A stretch of DNA of 14,631 nucleotides from CAZTPH01 sp031552655 (GTDB lineage Bacteria; Pseudomonadota; Gammaproteobacteria; UBA9339), in contig JAVBML010000033.1 in the NCBI GenBank assembly GCA_031552655.1, forward strand, positions 1 through 14,631. Reading direction: 5' to 3'. The translations under genes were made by a program, and so were the position numbers. Below the pieces are notes generated by a model, which was not told where the DNA came from, ran no database searches, and was given only the letters and a program-made list of their open reading frames with translations. Of the stretch, positions 6,474 to 14,631 are shown one piece after another (position 1 is the stretch's first letter; the number at the start of each line of letters is the position of its first letter).

Positions 6474-7775
6474 ATGAATAAGACGAAGCAATCATTCTAC
6501 AATGGTAGTACCATTTTATTTTTGATCATTGGTTTTATTAATGCCATGGGAATGGGCGTGATACAGATGTACTCCCTAATTTATGTCTACGCCATGACCC
6601 ATGCCAATTTTTACGTTTCACTGCAGGAGGCCTTGGCGTTTGGTTCCTGTGTACTAGCTGGTTATCTATATGTGCTCCATAGAAAAAACTATACTATCCT
6701 CGGAAGCATGGTAGGCAGCGAGATAGTAAGACTGGGAGCAGCAATTTTTATAGCGCTATACCAAACGATTACCTCGATGTATCTCAGTGTTATCATGATC
6801 TACGTAGCCCATAGTTTTTTTCGTCCATCCTATCAAGTTGCTTTGGCCTACATAGCCGATGGTAATATCACTAAGCGCCTAAATGCCCTAACTTCCATTT
6901 TATACAGCCTAGCATTGGTGAGTAGCTGGTTAATTGCGCCCTGGTGTTTTAATCTGTTTAGCTACGGTGGTGTGTTTTTTTTAGTGGCGCTTATGCATTT
7001 AGCTAATATTATCATGTTGCTCTTGCTGGGGCAGCAATGGCGCCATCTATTTAGGTTGATGGAGCATGACCCAGCTAATATTTCTACGAAGAAAACATTT
7101 AGTTTCCGTGGCAACTTAAGAGCGATGTTTCGTAGGCTTAGGAAACACGAATTGCTATTCTATCTCTTGATATTGGTTGCCAGTATTAATGTTGCTAAGG
7201 CAGCAATTGATGCTTTGGAAGTGGGTTTGTTTCGTACGATCTATAATTTTTCAGACTATCTCATCGGGTTTTCCTTTGGTGCTTGGATTATGGGAGGAGT
7301 GGTCGCCGGTGTTTTAGTGCAATATTTGTTGCCAAGAATTTCTGGAAATAGTTTCCCAGTGCTATGGATAAATATATTACTTTTTGCTCTAGCGGCGCTA
7401 CTTTTTGTTAATTTGAGTAATCAATATTTGGGAATTACTATCTATGCTATTTGTGGATTTTTGTACATTTTGTTTGATATCTTATCTAATAATACTATCT
7501 ACGATGGCCTTGATAAACAGCAGCAAAGCAATGGATTTGGTTTAAAAAACATGGTGATCAATGGGGTTATGCTATTGTGTTTACCGCTGTTTGGTTATTT
7601 AGCAGATACTACGTCGTTGGTATTGGTAATATCGGGGGCAGTTACAGTGAGTATCATGCTTTTAGCTATGATTAGTAGATTGTGGATAAAAAATATATCG
7701 CTAGGTAGCAATGTTATTTATGGTTTTTCTAAAGCGAGCCATGGCCGTGACAAAAAATATGGCACCGATACTTAA
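6474..7775 (+). CDS. MFS-type multi-pass membrane transporter, substrate unknown
   Basis: This 433-residue protein has about 12 hydrophobic segments in two halves, with a polar central loop around residues 200-225 (STKKTFSFRGNLRAMFRRLR). This is the layout of Major Facilitator Superfamily proteins. The loop after the second segment (AGYLYVLHRKNY) is only a poor version of motif A, so it is a divergent member and may export or import an unknown compound. The ATG at 6474 is the first possible start, because an in-frame TAG lies four codons upstream; it has no recognisable Shine-Dalgarno sequence, yet the first membrane segment requires it. It is the only plus-strand gene. Its last 75 bases overlap the 3' end of the convergent permease gene, which gives it a polar tail of about 25 residues that is probably not part of the transporter fold. 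Confidence 0.75.
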   Translation: MNKTKQSFYNGSTILFLIIGFINAMGMGVIQMYSLIYVYAMTHANFYVSLQEALAFGSCVLAGYLYVLHRKNYTILGSMVGSEIVRLGAAIFIALYQTITSMYLSVIMIYVAHSFFRPSYQVALAYIADGNITKRLNALTSILYSLALVSSWLIAPWCFNLFSYGGVFFLVALMHLANIIMLLLLGQQWRHLFRLMEHDPANISTKKTFSFRGNLRAMFRRLRKHELLFYLLILVASINVAKAAIDALEVGLFRTIYNFSDYLIGFSFGAWIMGGVVAGVLVQYLLPRISGNSFPVLWINILLFALAALLFVNLSNQYLGITIYAICGFLYILFDILSNNTIYDGLDKQQQSNGFGLKNMVINGVMLLCLPLFGYLADTTSLVLVISGAVTVSIMLLAMISRLWIKNISLGSNVIYGFSKASHGRDKKYGTDT

Positions 7776-8828
7776 AAGAGCTAAAAATTGCTTCCAAACA
7801 ATGGCTAAACCAGCACCGCGATAGAGAATAGCTTGGGCCAGGGATACGAAGTGGGTAGTCGGAGCCATGAGCATAATGTTTTGCACAATCATGGGCATGC
7901 TTTCGCGGGGTGTCATGGTACCCGAAAGCATTTGCAATGGCAGTAAGGTAAGCATCATTAATAAACCAAACTGGGGCATGGAGCGAGCTATAGTGGCAAT
8001 GAATATAGCCATGGAAGTGGTGGCGAAGAGATAAAGGAAAGCTCCAAGCAGAAATAATAGTACGGAACCTTCAATGGGAATGTGCAGCCATCCTTGGATA
8101 ACAAAAATTAGGGAGCAAGCGGCGGCAAATAGTACGATGGTTCCCATGGACCATACCTTGGAGAACATAATTTCCTCCGAGGTAATGGGCATTACCAAAA
8201 GATGTTCTATGGTGCCGTGTTCCCTTTCTCTGATGATAGCAGCTCCGGTTAGAATTATGGAAAGCATTGTTATGGCATTAATTAATTCCATTATGGCACC
8301 AAACCAGGAATTAGTTAGGGATGGATTGAAGCGTGCTCTAAGTACTAATTCCGCTGGCATGGAATCGTGGCTGCGAAAGCGTTTTACGAATTCATTGATT
8401 TCCCCTAGAGCTATTTGTTGCACATAGTTGCTGCCGATAAAAGCTTGACTCATGCGCGTGGCATCTACGTTGAGTTGAATGGTAGGGGAGCGTTTTGCAA
8501 GTACATCCCGGGCAAAATTGGGTGGAATATCCAGGACAAAGGTGTATTTGCCACTATCCATGCCGGCGTCCATGGTCTCCATGGAGATAACTTTGGTTGG
8601 CATGAAATGAGGTGGATAGAAAGCATCTATAATGCGTATCGATAGATTGGATTGATCTTCATCGACCACGGCAACTACTGCTTTGTGAAGTGATTCGGGC
8701 ATGGCCGTTGCTGCCATGTAGATAGCAGCGGTAAAAATATAAATAATGAGGAGTACTAACATGGGATCACGCCGTAAACTCCAAAATTCTTTGATCCCCA
8801 GGCGATAGATATTTGAAAGGTTAACCAT
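7701..8828 (-). CDS. yhhJ: ABC-2 type permease, YhhJ family
   Basis: This 375-residue inner-membrane protein matches Escherichia coli YhhJ from memory in length and many stretches. Landmarks are NIYRLGIKEFWSLRRD (residues 6-21), MDAGMDSGKYTFVLDIPPNF (86-105), NVDATRMSQAF (120-130), REREHGTIEHLLVMPIT (200-216) and the C-terminal ARFRKTI. The build is one N-terminal membrane segment, a large periplasmic domain and about five C-terminal segments, as in the ABC2_membrane_3 family. It should form the membrane channel of the export pump together with the permease half of the preceding RbbA-like protein. The start lies two bases after the stop of that gene, so translation is probably coupled. Its C-terminus agrees with the family, which means that the 75-base convergent overlap comes from an extended MFS gene rather than from this one. 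Confidence 0.9.
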   Translation of the reverse strand: MVNLSNIYRLGIKEFWSLRRDPMLVLLIIYIFTAAIYMAATAMPESLHKAVVAVVDEDQSNLSIRIIDAFYPPHFMPTKVISMETMDAGMDSGKYTFVLDIPPNFARDVLAKRSPTIQLNVDATRMSQAFIGSNYVQQIALGEINEFVKRFRSHDSMPAELVLRARFNPSLTNSWFGAIMELINAITMLSIILTGAAIIREREHGTIEHLLVMPITSEEIMFSKVWSMGTIVLFAAACSLIFVIQGWLHIPIEGSVLLFLLGAFLYLFATTSMAIFIATIARSMPQFGLLMMLTLLPLQMLSGTMTPRESMPMIVQNIMLMAPTTHFVSLAQAILYRGAGLAIVWKQFLALLSIGAIFFVTAMARFRKTINNIAT

Positions 8829-8830
8829 GG

Positions 8831-11584
8831 TTAATTTTCCCGTTTTTTTAGTAAGCTAATTGCGAGGGTAAAAATTACCGGAACGGCAATTACTATTGCC
8901 ATGAATGGGTAGCGTAAACTGGAGAGGTTAAGGGCTTTATTGAATATTCCTCTACTGATGGTAAAAAAATGAGTAGCAGGATAGATCTCTCCGATTATTC
9001 TATTAATTCCCTCCAGAGAGGTTATGGGGTTGAGTAGACCGGCAAATTGAATGGAGGGTAACATGGTGCCGATAATGGTTAGAAACATGGCCGCCGTTTG
9101 ACTCTGAGTGAAGACAGAGGCAAAGAGACCAAAACCCGTAGAAAATGTGATAAAAACCAGGGCCGTTAAAGTTAAAGCCATGAAACTTCCCTTCACGGGT
9201 ATGCCAAAAATAACCAATGCTGCCAGGACCATTAGTAAAAAATTAATCATCCCCAGGGCAATGTAGGGCAGCTGCTTTCCCATGAGAAATTCCGTCTTTG
9301 TGACGGGGGTAACATAGAAATTCATGATGGACCCCAGTTCTTTTTCGCGCACTATGGCGAGCGCCGTCATCATGGCGGGAATCATGAGTAACATAATGGG
9401 GATGATTGCAGGTACCATGGCTGGTAGGCTTTTTACATCCGGATTATAGCGAAAACGTGTTTCGATTTTGGCAGAGCTACTTTGAATATTTTTACCAAAG
9501 TGCTTAGTGGCAATGTTGCTAAGCCATTCGTAGTGCATGGCCTGGGCATAGCCTAGAACAGTTTCGGCGCGCTGGGGCATGGCTCCGTCAATCCAAGCAC
9601 CAATTTCCGCTACCTTACCTCCCTTTAAATTGCGAGCGAACCCGGATGGTATCTCAATGGCCAAAGAGAGTTCTCCGCTGCGCATTCTATGGTCAAGGTC
9701 ACTGTAGTTCCTAAGGGCGCTACGTTGAATGAAGTAGCGGGAACCAGAAAGGTTTAGGGCATAGTCACGGCTTAGGGCAGTTTGGTCATGGTCTAAAACC
9801 GCGAAGCTAAGGTTCTCCACGTCCATGCTAATGCCGAAACCCATAATTAGCATTAAGATGAGGCTGCCAAATAGCGCTAAAGTTCCTCGCACGGGATCAT
9901 GTAATAGCTCCTTGGTTTCTCTCTCTGCGTAGCTAACTAAACGACCTAGACTAAATTTTTTATGTTTATGCGGAGTTTGGGATAGTTGCAAAGTATCCGA
10001 AGCTACAAATACATTACCCTCCTTTTTGTTTTCCCTATCTTCGGCTTCCCTGAGGTAACTTATAAAGGCTTGCTCCAAAGTAGAAGTTTTTCTGTCGGCG
10101 ATTATTTCACTGGGCACATCACTAACTAGTACTTTTCCTGCGTGCATCAGGGATATGCGATCGCAGCGCATGGCTTCATTCATAAAGTGAGTGGAAATAA
10201 AGATCGTTACTTGGTCTTTTCTAGCGAGCTCAATGATTAGATACCAGAAGTTGTCACGGGCAATGGGGTCAACTCCCGAAGTGGGTTCATCGAGAATTAA
10301 CAATTCCGGCTTATGAATCATTGCCACTGCCAAAGATAGGCGTTGACGTATACCCAGGGGCAAATTATCCGGCAGCTCATCTAAAAGACCTTCGAGGCCG
10401 AACCGATTCACCGCATCCCTAACCAAGGAGGGAATATCCTCCTTTGGCATGTGGAATAGGCGGGCATGCAATTCTAGATTTTGACGTATGGATAATTCAG
10501 AATAGAGAGAAAATCCCTGGGACATATAGCCAACACGTCTACGCGTAGTGATATCATTGGCATCCACGGCATGGCCAAAGAGCCAAGCTGATCCTTCACT
10601 GGCAGGAATGAGGCCCGTTAGCATTTTCATGGTGGTAGACTTCCCGCAACCATTGGAACCTAGAAAGCCAAATATTTCACCGCGCCGAATTTTGAAACTT
10701 ACGCAATCTACGGCAGTAAAATCACCGAATTTTTTGGTTAAATTTTGGGCTTCAATGGCGATTTCTTCTTTTATATCGCCGTTAGCCAGCGTGGGTATGG
10801 AAATTTCCTGGTGCTGAATACCATGTTCCTTGGTTAGTAATTTTGTAAAGGCGGTTTCCAAGGATGAAGTATTTGTAAGAGTAAGTAATTCTTTGGGAGT
10901 GGCGGTGGCAAGTATTTTCCCTCCATTCATGGCCACTAGCCAGTCGAATTGTTCCGCTTCGTCCATGTAGGCGGTGGAGACGATGATGCTTATCTGTGGT
11001 AGTGCATGGCGCACATCATCTATGAGTTCCCAGAATTGAGTGCGCGAAAGGGGGTCCACCCCCGTAGTTGGTTCATCGAGTATCAAAAGGGTTGGATTGT
11101 GAATTAGAGCGCAACATAATCCTAATTTTTGCTTCATTCCTCCGGACAATTTACCGGCGGGACGATCAAGAAATTTATGGAGGTGGGTAGCCTGAGTGAG
11201 TACTTTGATGCGCTTTTTACACTCCGCTTTATCATGGCCAAAGAGGCGGCCAAAGAATTGTAAATTTTCCTCCACGCTAAGGGTATGGTAGAGATTTTTT
11301 CCCAGTCCCTGGGGCATATAGGCTATTTGGGAGCAAATTTCATTGCGCCAACCATCGTTGGCAATGTTACCACCTAGAGTTTCCACGGTGCCTTGATTTG
11401 CTACCAGTACTCCGGATATGAGGGATAGGAGCGTTGATTTACCAACGCCATCGGGGCCGATTAAACCAGCTACAATATTAGTGGGAATGGCCAAGGAAAT
11501 GTTATCCAGAGCTATTTTCTTTTTATAGCGAAGAGTAACATTGGTTAATTGGGAGACATAGGTTGGTGTTTTAGTACTAGCCAT
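8831..11584 (-). CDS. rbbA: ABC transporter with two ATPase domains fused to a permease, RbbA/YhiH family
   Basis: This 917-residue protein is close to the length of E. coli RbbA (about 911). The first ATPase domain has Walker A GPDGVGKST (43-51), signature LSGGM (146-150) and Walker B LLILDEPT (166-173). The second has Walker A GSNGCGKST (309-317) and Walker B LLILDEPTSGVD (428-439), but its signature is LPLGIRQ (408-414), a degenerate form common in this group. A charged linker (about 512-545) leads to an ABC-2 permease half with a first membrane segment around 566-584, a periplasmic domain and five or so C-terminal segments. It should power export with the YhhJ-like permease. E. coli RbbA was described as ribosome-associated, but the adaptor and outer-membrane genes here favour an export role. 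The ATG overlaps the upstream HlyD gene by eight bases (ATGGCTAG), a typical translational coupling. Confidence 0.92.
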   Translation of the reverse strand: MASTKTPTYVSQLTNVTLRYKKKIALDNISLAIPTNIVAGLIGPDGVGKSTLLSLISGVLVANQGTVETLGGNIANDGWRNEICSQIAYMPQGLGKNLYHTLSVEENLQFFGRLFGHDKAECKKRIKVLTQATHLHKFLDRPAGKLSGGMKQKLGLCCALIHNPTLLILDEPTTGVDPLSRTQFWELIDDVRHALPQISIIVSTAYMDEAEQFDWLVAMNGGKILATATPKELLTLTNTSSLETAFTKLLTKEHGIQHQEISIPTLANGDIKEEIAIEAQNLTKKFGDFTAVDCVSFKIRRGEIFGFLGSNGCGKSTTMKMLTGLIPASEGSAWLFGHAVDANDITTRRRVGYMSQGFSLYSELSIRQNLELHARLFHMPKEDIPSLVRDAVNRFGLEGLLDELPDNLPLGIRQRLSLAVAMIHKPELLILDEPTSGVDPIARDNFWYLIIELARKDQVTIFISTHFMNEAMRCDRISLMHAGKVLVSDVPSEIIADRKTSTLEQAFISYLREAEDRENKKEGNVFVASDTLQLSQTPHKHKKFSLGRLVSYAERETKELLHDPVRGTLALFGSLILMLIMGFGISMDVENLSFAVLDHDQTALSRDYALNLSGSRYFIQRSALRNYSDLDHRMRSGELSLAIEIPSGFARNLKGGKVAEIGAWIDGAMPQRAETVLGYAQAMHYEWLSNIATKHFGKNIQSSSAKIETRFRYNPDVKSLPAMVPAIIPIMLLMIPAMMTALAIVREKELGSIMNFYVTPVTKTEFLMGKQLPYIALGMINFLLMVLAALVIFGIPVKGSFMALTLTALVFITFSTGFGLFASVFTQSQTAAMFLTIIGTMLPSIQFAGLLNPITSLEGINRIIGEIYPATHFFTISRGIFNKALNLSSLRYPFMAIVIAVPVIFTLAISLLKKREN

Positions 11585-12659
11585 TTTTTTCTGTCTGTAA
11601 CATTAACTCCCTGGGCCACGGGGTTTGGGGATTTAACTTAATGAAAGCTTCTCCGGGAACTCCAGTTTTTACCTGGTCTAGGTTACGTTCCACGAGGGTC
11701 TGGTCTATCCTAGCTTTTACGCGAAACATAAGTTTTTGTCTTTCGCTAGCGGTTTCCACAGTTTTAGGGGTGAATTGGGCTACGCTGGATATAAAAGATA
11801 CCTTGGCTGGAATAACATGGTTGGTTGCTGCATCCAGTACAATGCGCACCTCGGTACCCATGGCTATTTTCCCCGCCACGGTTTCCGGTAGGAAAAAGGT
11901 CATGTGAATATTACGTAAATCTACCAGGCTGAGTACTTTTCCTCCCGCTCCTAGTGTTTCTCCCGGCTGGGCAATTCGATATTGTACCTTAGCCGTGCAG
12001 GGGGCTTTTAATTGACTGTCGTTAATTTCAACGGTAATGCGCTTGATATTAGCCAGGTACGCTTCTACCGTAGCGTGGGCTCCATTTAATTCAGCTTTGG
12101 TGGCGGCAATGGTTGCTTCACTGGCGGCACTTTGTGCTTCCGCTGCTTGGAGCGCAGCTGCGGCACTTTTGGCTTGGGCGCGGTCATCGTCGAGTATCTG
12201 TTTGGAAATGGCATCGGATTTTGCTAGGTGCTGAGAACGAGCCAAGCGTTTATTGGCAACATCTAATTCAGCTTCCCTTTGCTTTGCTATCGATTTCATT
12301 GCCGCTGAATTATTTTCCGCTACAATAATCTGAGCCATGACAGTATCAACCATTTTTGCGGCTTGTCTGTATTTTGCCTTCACTTCCTCCAACTGAGCTT
12401 CTAAAATATCCGTTTGCATTTGCGCTAATATTTGATCCTTTTTTACTAGTTCCCCCTCTTCGACAAACACATCAATTAATCTTCCTCCTAGTTTAGTGGC
12501 AAGATCAATTTCATTGGCTTCAATGCGGCCGTTACCACTAACGAAATCCTTAGATAGACCATTGGGTTGTAGGATTTGCCAGGAAATTAATCCAATGAGA
12601 CAACCTAGGATAGCTACAATAAAGATGATGTTTTTGTTTTTCTTAAAAAAATTTTTCAT
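11577..12659 (-). CDS. yhiI: HlyD-family periplasmic adaptor, YhiI-like
   Basis: This 360-residue membrane fusion protein has an N-terminal anchor (IIFIVAILGCLIGLISWQIL, residues 11-30), the family opening SGNGRIEANEIDLATKLGGR (41-60), a split lipoyl-like domain around 45-80 and 215-240 (KAPCTAKVQYRIAQPGETLG), a long Ala-rich coiled coil at 85-210 and a beta-barrel part with VAQFTPKTVETASERQKLMF (residues 288-307). These stretches match E. coli YhiI closely. It should bridge the ABC permeases in the inner membrane to the NodT-like channel in the outer membrane. The start is supported by AGGGG six bases upstream. It follows the NodT gene after 35 bases and overlaps the ATPase gene by eight. 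Confidence 0.92.
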   Translation of the reverse strand: MKNFFKKNKNIIFIVAILGCLIGLISWQILQPNGLSKDFVSGNGRIEANEIDLATKLGGRLIDVFVEEGELVKKDQILAQMQTDILEAQLEEVKAKYRQAAKMVDTVMAQIIVAENNSAAMKSIAKQREAELDVANKRLARSQHLAKSDAISKQILDDDRAQAKSAAAALQAAEAQSAASEATIAATKAELNGAHATVEAYLANIKRITVEINDSQLKAPCTAKVQYRIAQPGETLGAGGKVLSLVDLRNIHMTFFLPETVAGKIAMGTEVRIVLDAATNHVIPAKVSFISSVAQFTPKTVETASERQKLMFRVKARIDQTLVERNLDQVKTGVPGEAFIKLNPQTPWPRELMLQTEKNG

Positions 12660-12665
12660 GAAATA

Positions 12666-12670
12666 CCCCT
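12666..12670 (-). promoter_or_regulatory. Ribosome binding site of the HlyD-family gene
   Basis: Minus-strand AGGGG is six bases upstream of the ATG at 12659-12657, in the 35-base gap after the NodT-like gene. It is the best Shine-Dalgarno match within the export operon and fixes this start. Confidence 0.6.
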
Positions 12671-12694
12671 TGCGAATTATCTTAAGTTCTTTGA

Positions 12695-14110
12695 TTACCT
12701 ATTACCATGGATGATGATATTTTGTTCTCCGCCACCCAGCGCGGCATATAAATGAACGCGACTTGCTAAAAGTTTACCATGGGCAGTTACTAGTTGTTGC
12801 TCCGCGGCAATGGTGTCTTTTTTTGCTGCCAATAGTTCTAGCTGGGAAATAGAGCCGGCATGGTAACGTAGAGCGGTGAGCTTTTCCTGTTCCCGGATAG
12901 TTTTTAATTTTTGCTTTTGTAGCCCTAAAGATTCTCTGGCATTCCGGTGATTTGCTAGGGCATCGGATACTTCGCGAAAGGCTTTTTGTATAGTCTTTTC
13001 ATAGTTGGCAATGGCTATTTTTTGTTTAATTTTTGCTACTTTTAGTGAATTGTAGCTATGGCCAGCATTAAATATGGGTAGGGATACCTGGGGAGAAAAT
13101 AGCCACTGAATTTTATCACCATCGAGTAATTGGTCTAGTTCTTTGCTCGTGGATCCCCACATGCTGGTTAGGCTGATTTTGGGTAAGAAAGCTACTCGGG
13201 CGACTCCAATGTTGGCGCCAGCAGCTTTTAATTGGTGTTCCGAGGCAATGATGTCCGGTCGCTTGGTTAGTAAATCAGAGGGTAACCCAGCCCATAGATC
13301 ATGGAGTATAATATTTTCTTTGCCAAAGGTGGCGTTGGTAGCTAGAGGTGGTAATGCAGCTCCAACTAGTAATGTCAGAGCGTGGCGATGTTTAGCAAGT
13401 TGCTCCTCAACGTTGGTTAGATCTATGCTAGCGTCGGCTAACGATTGCTGGGAATTGGCTAGGGTTATTTTTGAAATGGTTCCAGCTTGGAATTGTTTGG
13501 TTAATATGTCTAAGTGTTTACGTCGATTGACAATATTTTTTTTAGCCAGTGCTAGGGTAGCTTCGGATTCTCGCAGGGCAATATAGTTATTGGCCACCTG
13601 GGCTATGATGCTTAGCTGCATTGCGCGACTTGCCGCAGCGCTGGCGAGATAATTTTCCAAGGCTGCCTCTTTCAGGTTTTTTATTCGGCCCCAAAAATCT
13701 AATTCCCATGATAGTAGGCTTACACCAACCTGGTAATTATTTTCTATGGCTGTGCCACTATTTATTCTACCATTGCCGGCGCTGAGATTAGCTCGGGGAA
13801 AAAGCTCTGCAAATTGAATATTGTGAACCGCCCTTGCTTGTTCTAAATTTAGAAGAGCTATTTTTAGGTCACGATTATGGCTAAGAGCCATGGTGATTAA
13901 CTGTCGCAATTGGGGATCTTGAAAATAGTTATTCCAATCCATGGTCGCCGTTGGAAGTTTTTTATTTTGCTGCCAATGTGAGGTTGCATAGTGGCTATCA
14001 ATGGGTAGCTTGGGTTGTTGATATTTTGGTGCCAGGGAACAACCGCCGAGTGACGTAAGTACTAAGGCAAGCGAAAGATTTAAAAATATACCTATTTTAT
14101 GAGAGGACAT
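12695..14110 (-). CDS. NodT/TolC-type outer-membrane efflux lipoprotein
   Basis: This 471-residue protein has a lipoprotein signal peptide ending in LGGC with the lipid-bearing Cys24, followed by SLAPKYQQPKLP, the usual opening of NodT-type outer-membrane factors. Two similar outer-membrane efflux (OEP) domains follow, rich in long Ala/Leu/Gln helices (for example LLNLEQARAVHNIQFAELFP in the first and KKDTIAAEQQLVTAHGKLLA in the second) and with the family phrase LLTKRPDI. Members form the trimeric channel-tunnel through the outer membrane for pumps with HlyD-type adaptors, so it should complete the pump encoded downstream. The start codon lies inside the TetR gene, with a 19-base overlap; the ribosome binding site is weak, so coupling to TetR translation is likely. 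The E. coli yhiI-rbbA-yhhJ cluster has no such gene beside it as far as I recall. Confidence 0.9.
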   Translation of the reverse strand: MSSHKIGIFLNLSLALVLTSLGGCSLAPKYQQPKLPIDSHYATSHWQQNKKLPTATMDWNNYFQDPQLRQLITMALSHNRDLKIALLNLEQARAVHNIQFAELFPRANLSAGNGRINSGTAIENNYQVGVSLLSWELDFWGRIKNLKEAALENYLASAAASRAMQLSIIAQVANNYIALRESEATLALAKKNIVNRRKHLDILTKQFQAGTISKITLANSQQSLADASIDLTNVEEQLAKHRHALTLLVGAALPPLATNATFGKENIILHDLWAGLPSDLLTKRPDIIASEHQLKAAGANIGVARVAFLPKISLTSMWGSTSKELDQLLDGDKIQWLFSPQVSLPIFNAGHSYNSLKVAKIKQKIAIANYEKTIQKAFREVSDALANHRNARESLGLQKQKLKTIREQEKLTALRYHAGSISQLELLAAKKDTIAAEQQLVTAHGKLLASRVHLYAALGGGEQNIIIHGNR

Positions 14111-14631
14111 ATTGCTTTTCTGTGTTGTAATTTACTACGGGTTGATGAATTACCTATTTTCTCTCTGCCGACGATGCCGAAAAAAATTATATCCGCTATC
14201 TTCCTAACGTAATCTTCTACGCGTTCCCTATATTTTATTTCGTTTTCATTCATTAACCAATGGATTTCAAATCCCTTGAGCGCATAGATAATGGTTTTTG
14301 TTACGAGATTGAGATTGACAATGGCAAAGGTGCCATCTTTTATTCCCAGATTCAAAATGGATTTTACTAGCACAAACTCCTGTCTCAGATACTCTCGCCA
14401 TATGACCTCTCCCTGGGGTAGGGTTTGAAAAATTTTATTTCTATCCAGGTTACATAGATTGGATGCTTGGCGTAGGCAGCGGAATTTGATACTGATAAGG
14501 ATTCTTAGCTTATCCAGTGGAGTATTCACCCGGGCTATGGCGACGGATATTTGGCTAAGAATCGCCTGGGCCTCTTCCTGGAGAACAGCTAGGTAGATCT
14601 GATCCTTGGTTTCAAAGTAATTATAAACAGT
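14092..14631 (-). CDS. TetR-family regulator, N-terminus beyond the window edge
   Basis: The frame is open to the right edge (179 codons plus stop visible). It begins at the edge with TVYNYFETKDQIYLAVLQEE, the end of the TetR DNA-binding domain (the T-x-Y-x-Y-F-x-x-K motif of the recognition helix and helix 4). A GTG at 14529 can be read as a start but would remove this motif, so the true start lies outside the window. The remaining residues are a helical ligand-binding domain with no recognised subfamily. TetR proteins usually repress adjacent pump genes and release DNA on binding a compound. Here the regulator is first in the operon and overlaps the outer-membrane gene by 19 bases, so it is probably autoregulated with the pump. 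The operator must lie beyond the right edge. The C-terminal tail (GNSSTRSKLQHRKAICPLIK) looks unstructured. Confidence 0.85.
   Translation of the reverse strand, partial: TVYNYFETKDQIYLAVLQEEAQAILSQISVAIARVNTPLDKLRILISIKFRCLRQASNLCNLDRNKIFQTLPQGEVIWREYLRQEFVLVKSILNLGIKDGTFAIVNLNLVTKTIIYALKGFEIHWLMNENEIKYRERVEDYVRKIADIIFFGIVGREKIGNSSTRSKLQHRKAICPLIK

Noticed and set aside
8821..8834. Perfect 14-base palindrome TTAACCATGGTTAA over the RbbA-like stop and YhhJ-like start
   Set aside because: About one palindrome of this length is expected by chance in a window of this size, and it has no loop to form a useful hairpin. The position is probably coincidental.
13143..13586. Open frame of 147 codons on the plus strand within the NodT-like gene
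   Set aside because: It is a shadow of a well-supported gene. The translation shows no recognisable domain.
14092..14529. Short TetR gene starting at GTG 14529
   Set aside because: The frame stays open to the window edge, and the upstream codons encode the conserved end of the TetR DNA-binding domain, so the gene is truncated by the window and not short.
1..14631. CRISPR arrays, tRNA or rRNA genes, insertion sequences, integrases and rho-independent terminators
   Set aside because: Looked for on both strands by eye; no regularly spaced repeats, cloverleaf sequences, transposase-like proteins or clear GC hairpins followed by T-runs were found.

Overview
The window looks like accessory DNA from a low-GC Gammaproteobacterium. 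A host-associated, intracellular lineage of the Legionellales type (Coxiella/Legionella/Rickettsiella-like) is my inference. It rests on a yhiI-rbbA-yhhJ type export cluster of clear gammaproteobacterial character lying next to genes with eukaryote-like protein-modifying domains (Ulp1-like cysteine peptidase, ankyrin repeats, OTU deubiquitinase). No rRNA, tRNA or housekeeping gene is present to fix the taxonomy.

Layout. 1-93 (minus) is the start of a small membrane-anchored protein that runs off the left edge, with a good sigma70-type promoter at 126-154. 235-2212 (minus) is a two-gene unit: an MHS-type MFS transporter followed by a WecD-like GNAT acetyltransferase. 2307-6293 (minus) is the effector block: an upstream ORF with signal peptide, CE-clan cysteine peptidase and ankyrin repeats, and a downstream ORF with a second CE-like domain, a deaminase-like HAE/PCxxC domain and an OTU domain. 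6474-7775 (plus) is a divergent MFS-type membrane protein. 7701-14631 (minus) is one tightly packed operon: TetR regulator (N-terminus beyond the right edge), NodT-type outer-membrane lipoprotein, HlyD-type adaptor (yhiI-like), ABC dual-ATPase/permease fusion (rbbA-like) and ABC-2 permease (yhhJ-like). Together these make a complete envelope-spanning export pump with its own regulator.

The most interesting point is the effector block. The two ORFs are in the same reading frame and are separated by one TGA codon at 4920-4922. The 45 codons between that TGA and the first ATG of the second ORF (4919-4785) are open and read like protein. Without the TGA there would be one product of about 1,330 residues: signal peptide, CE peptidase, acidic linker, ankyrin, degenerate CE domain, deaminase-like domain, acidic linker, OTU. 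This TGA is the only TGA used as a stop among the ten complete gene ends in the window (the others are TAA or TAG). It could be a recent nonsense mutation, a sequencing error, or a natural split into two products.

The effector block is visibly more AT-rich than the export operon, consistent with separate origin. The hexamer CCATGG occurs 24 times in the window, roughly ten times what base composition alone predicts.
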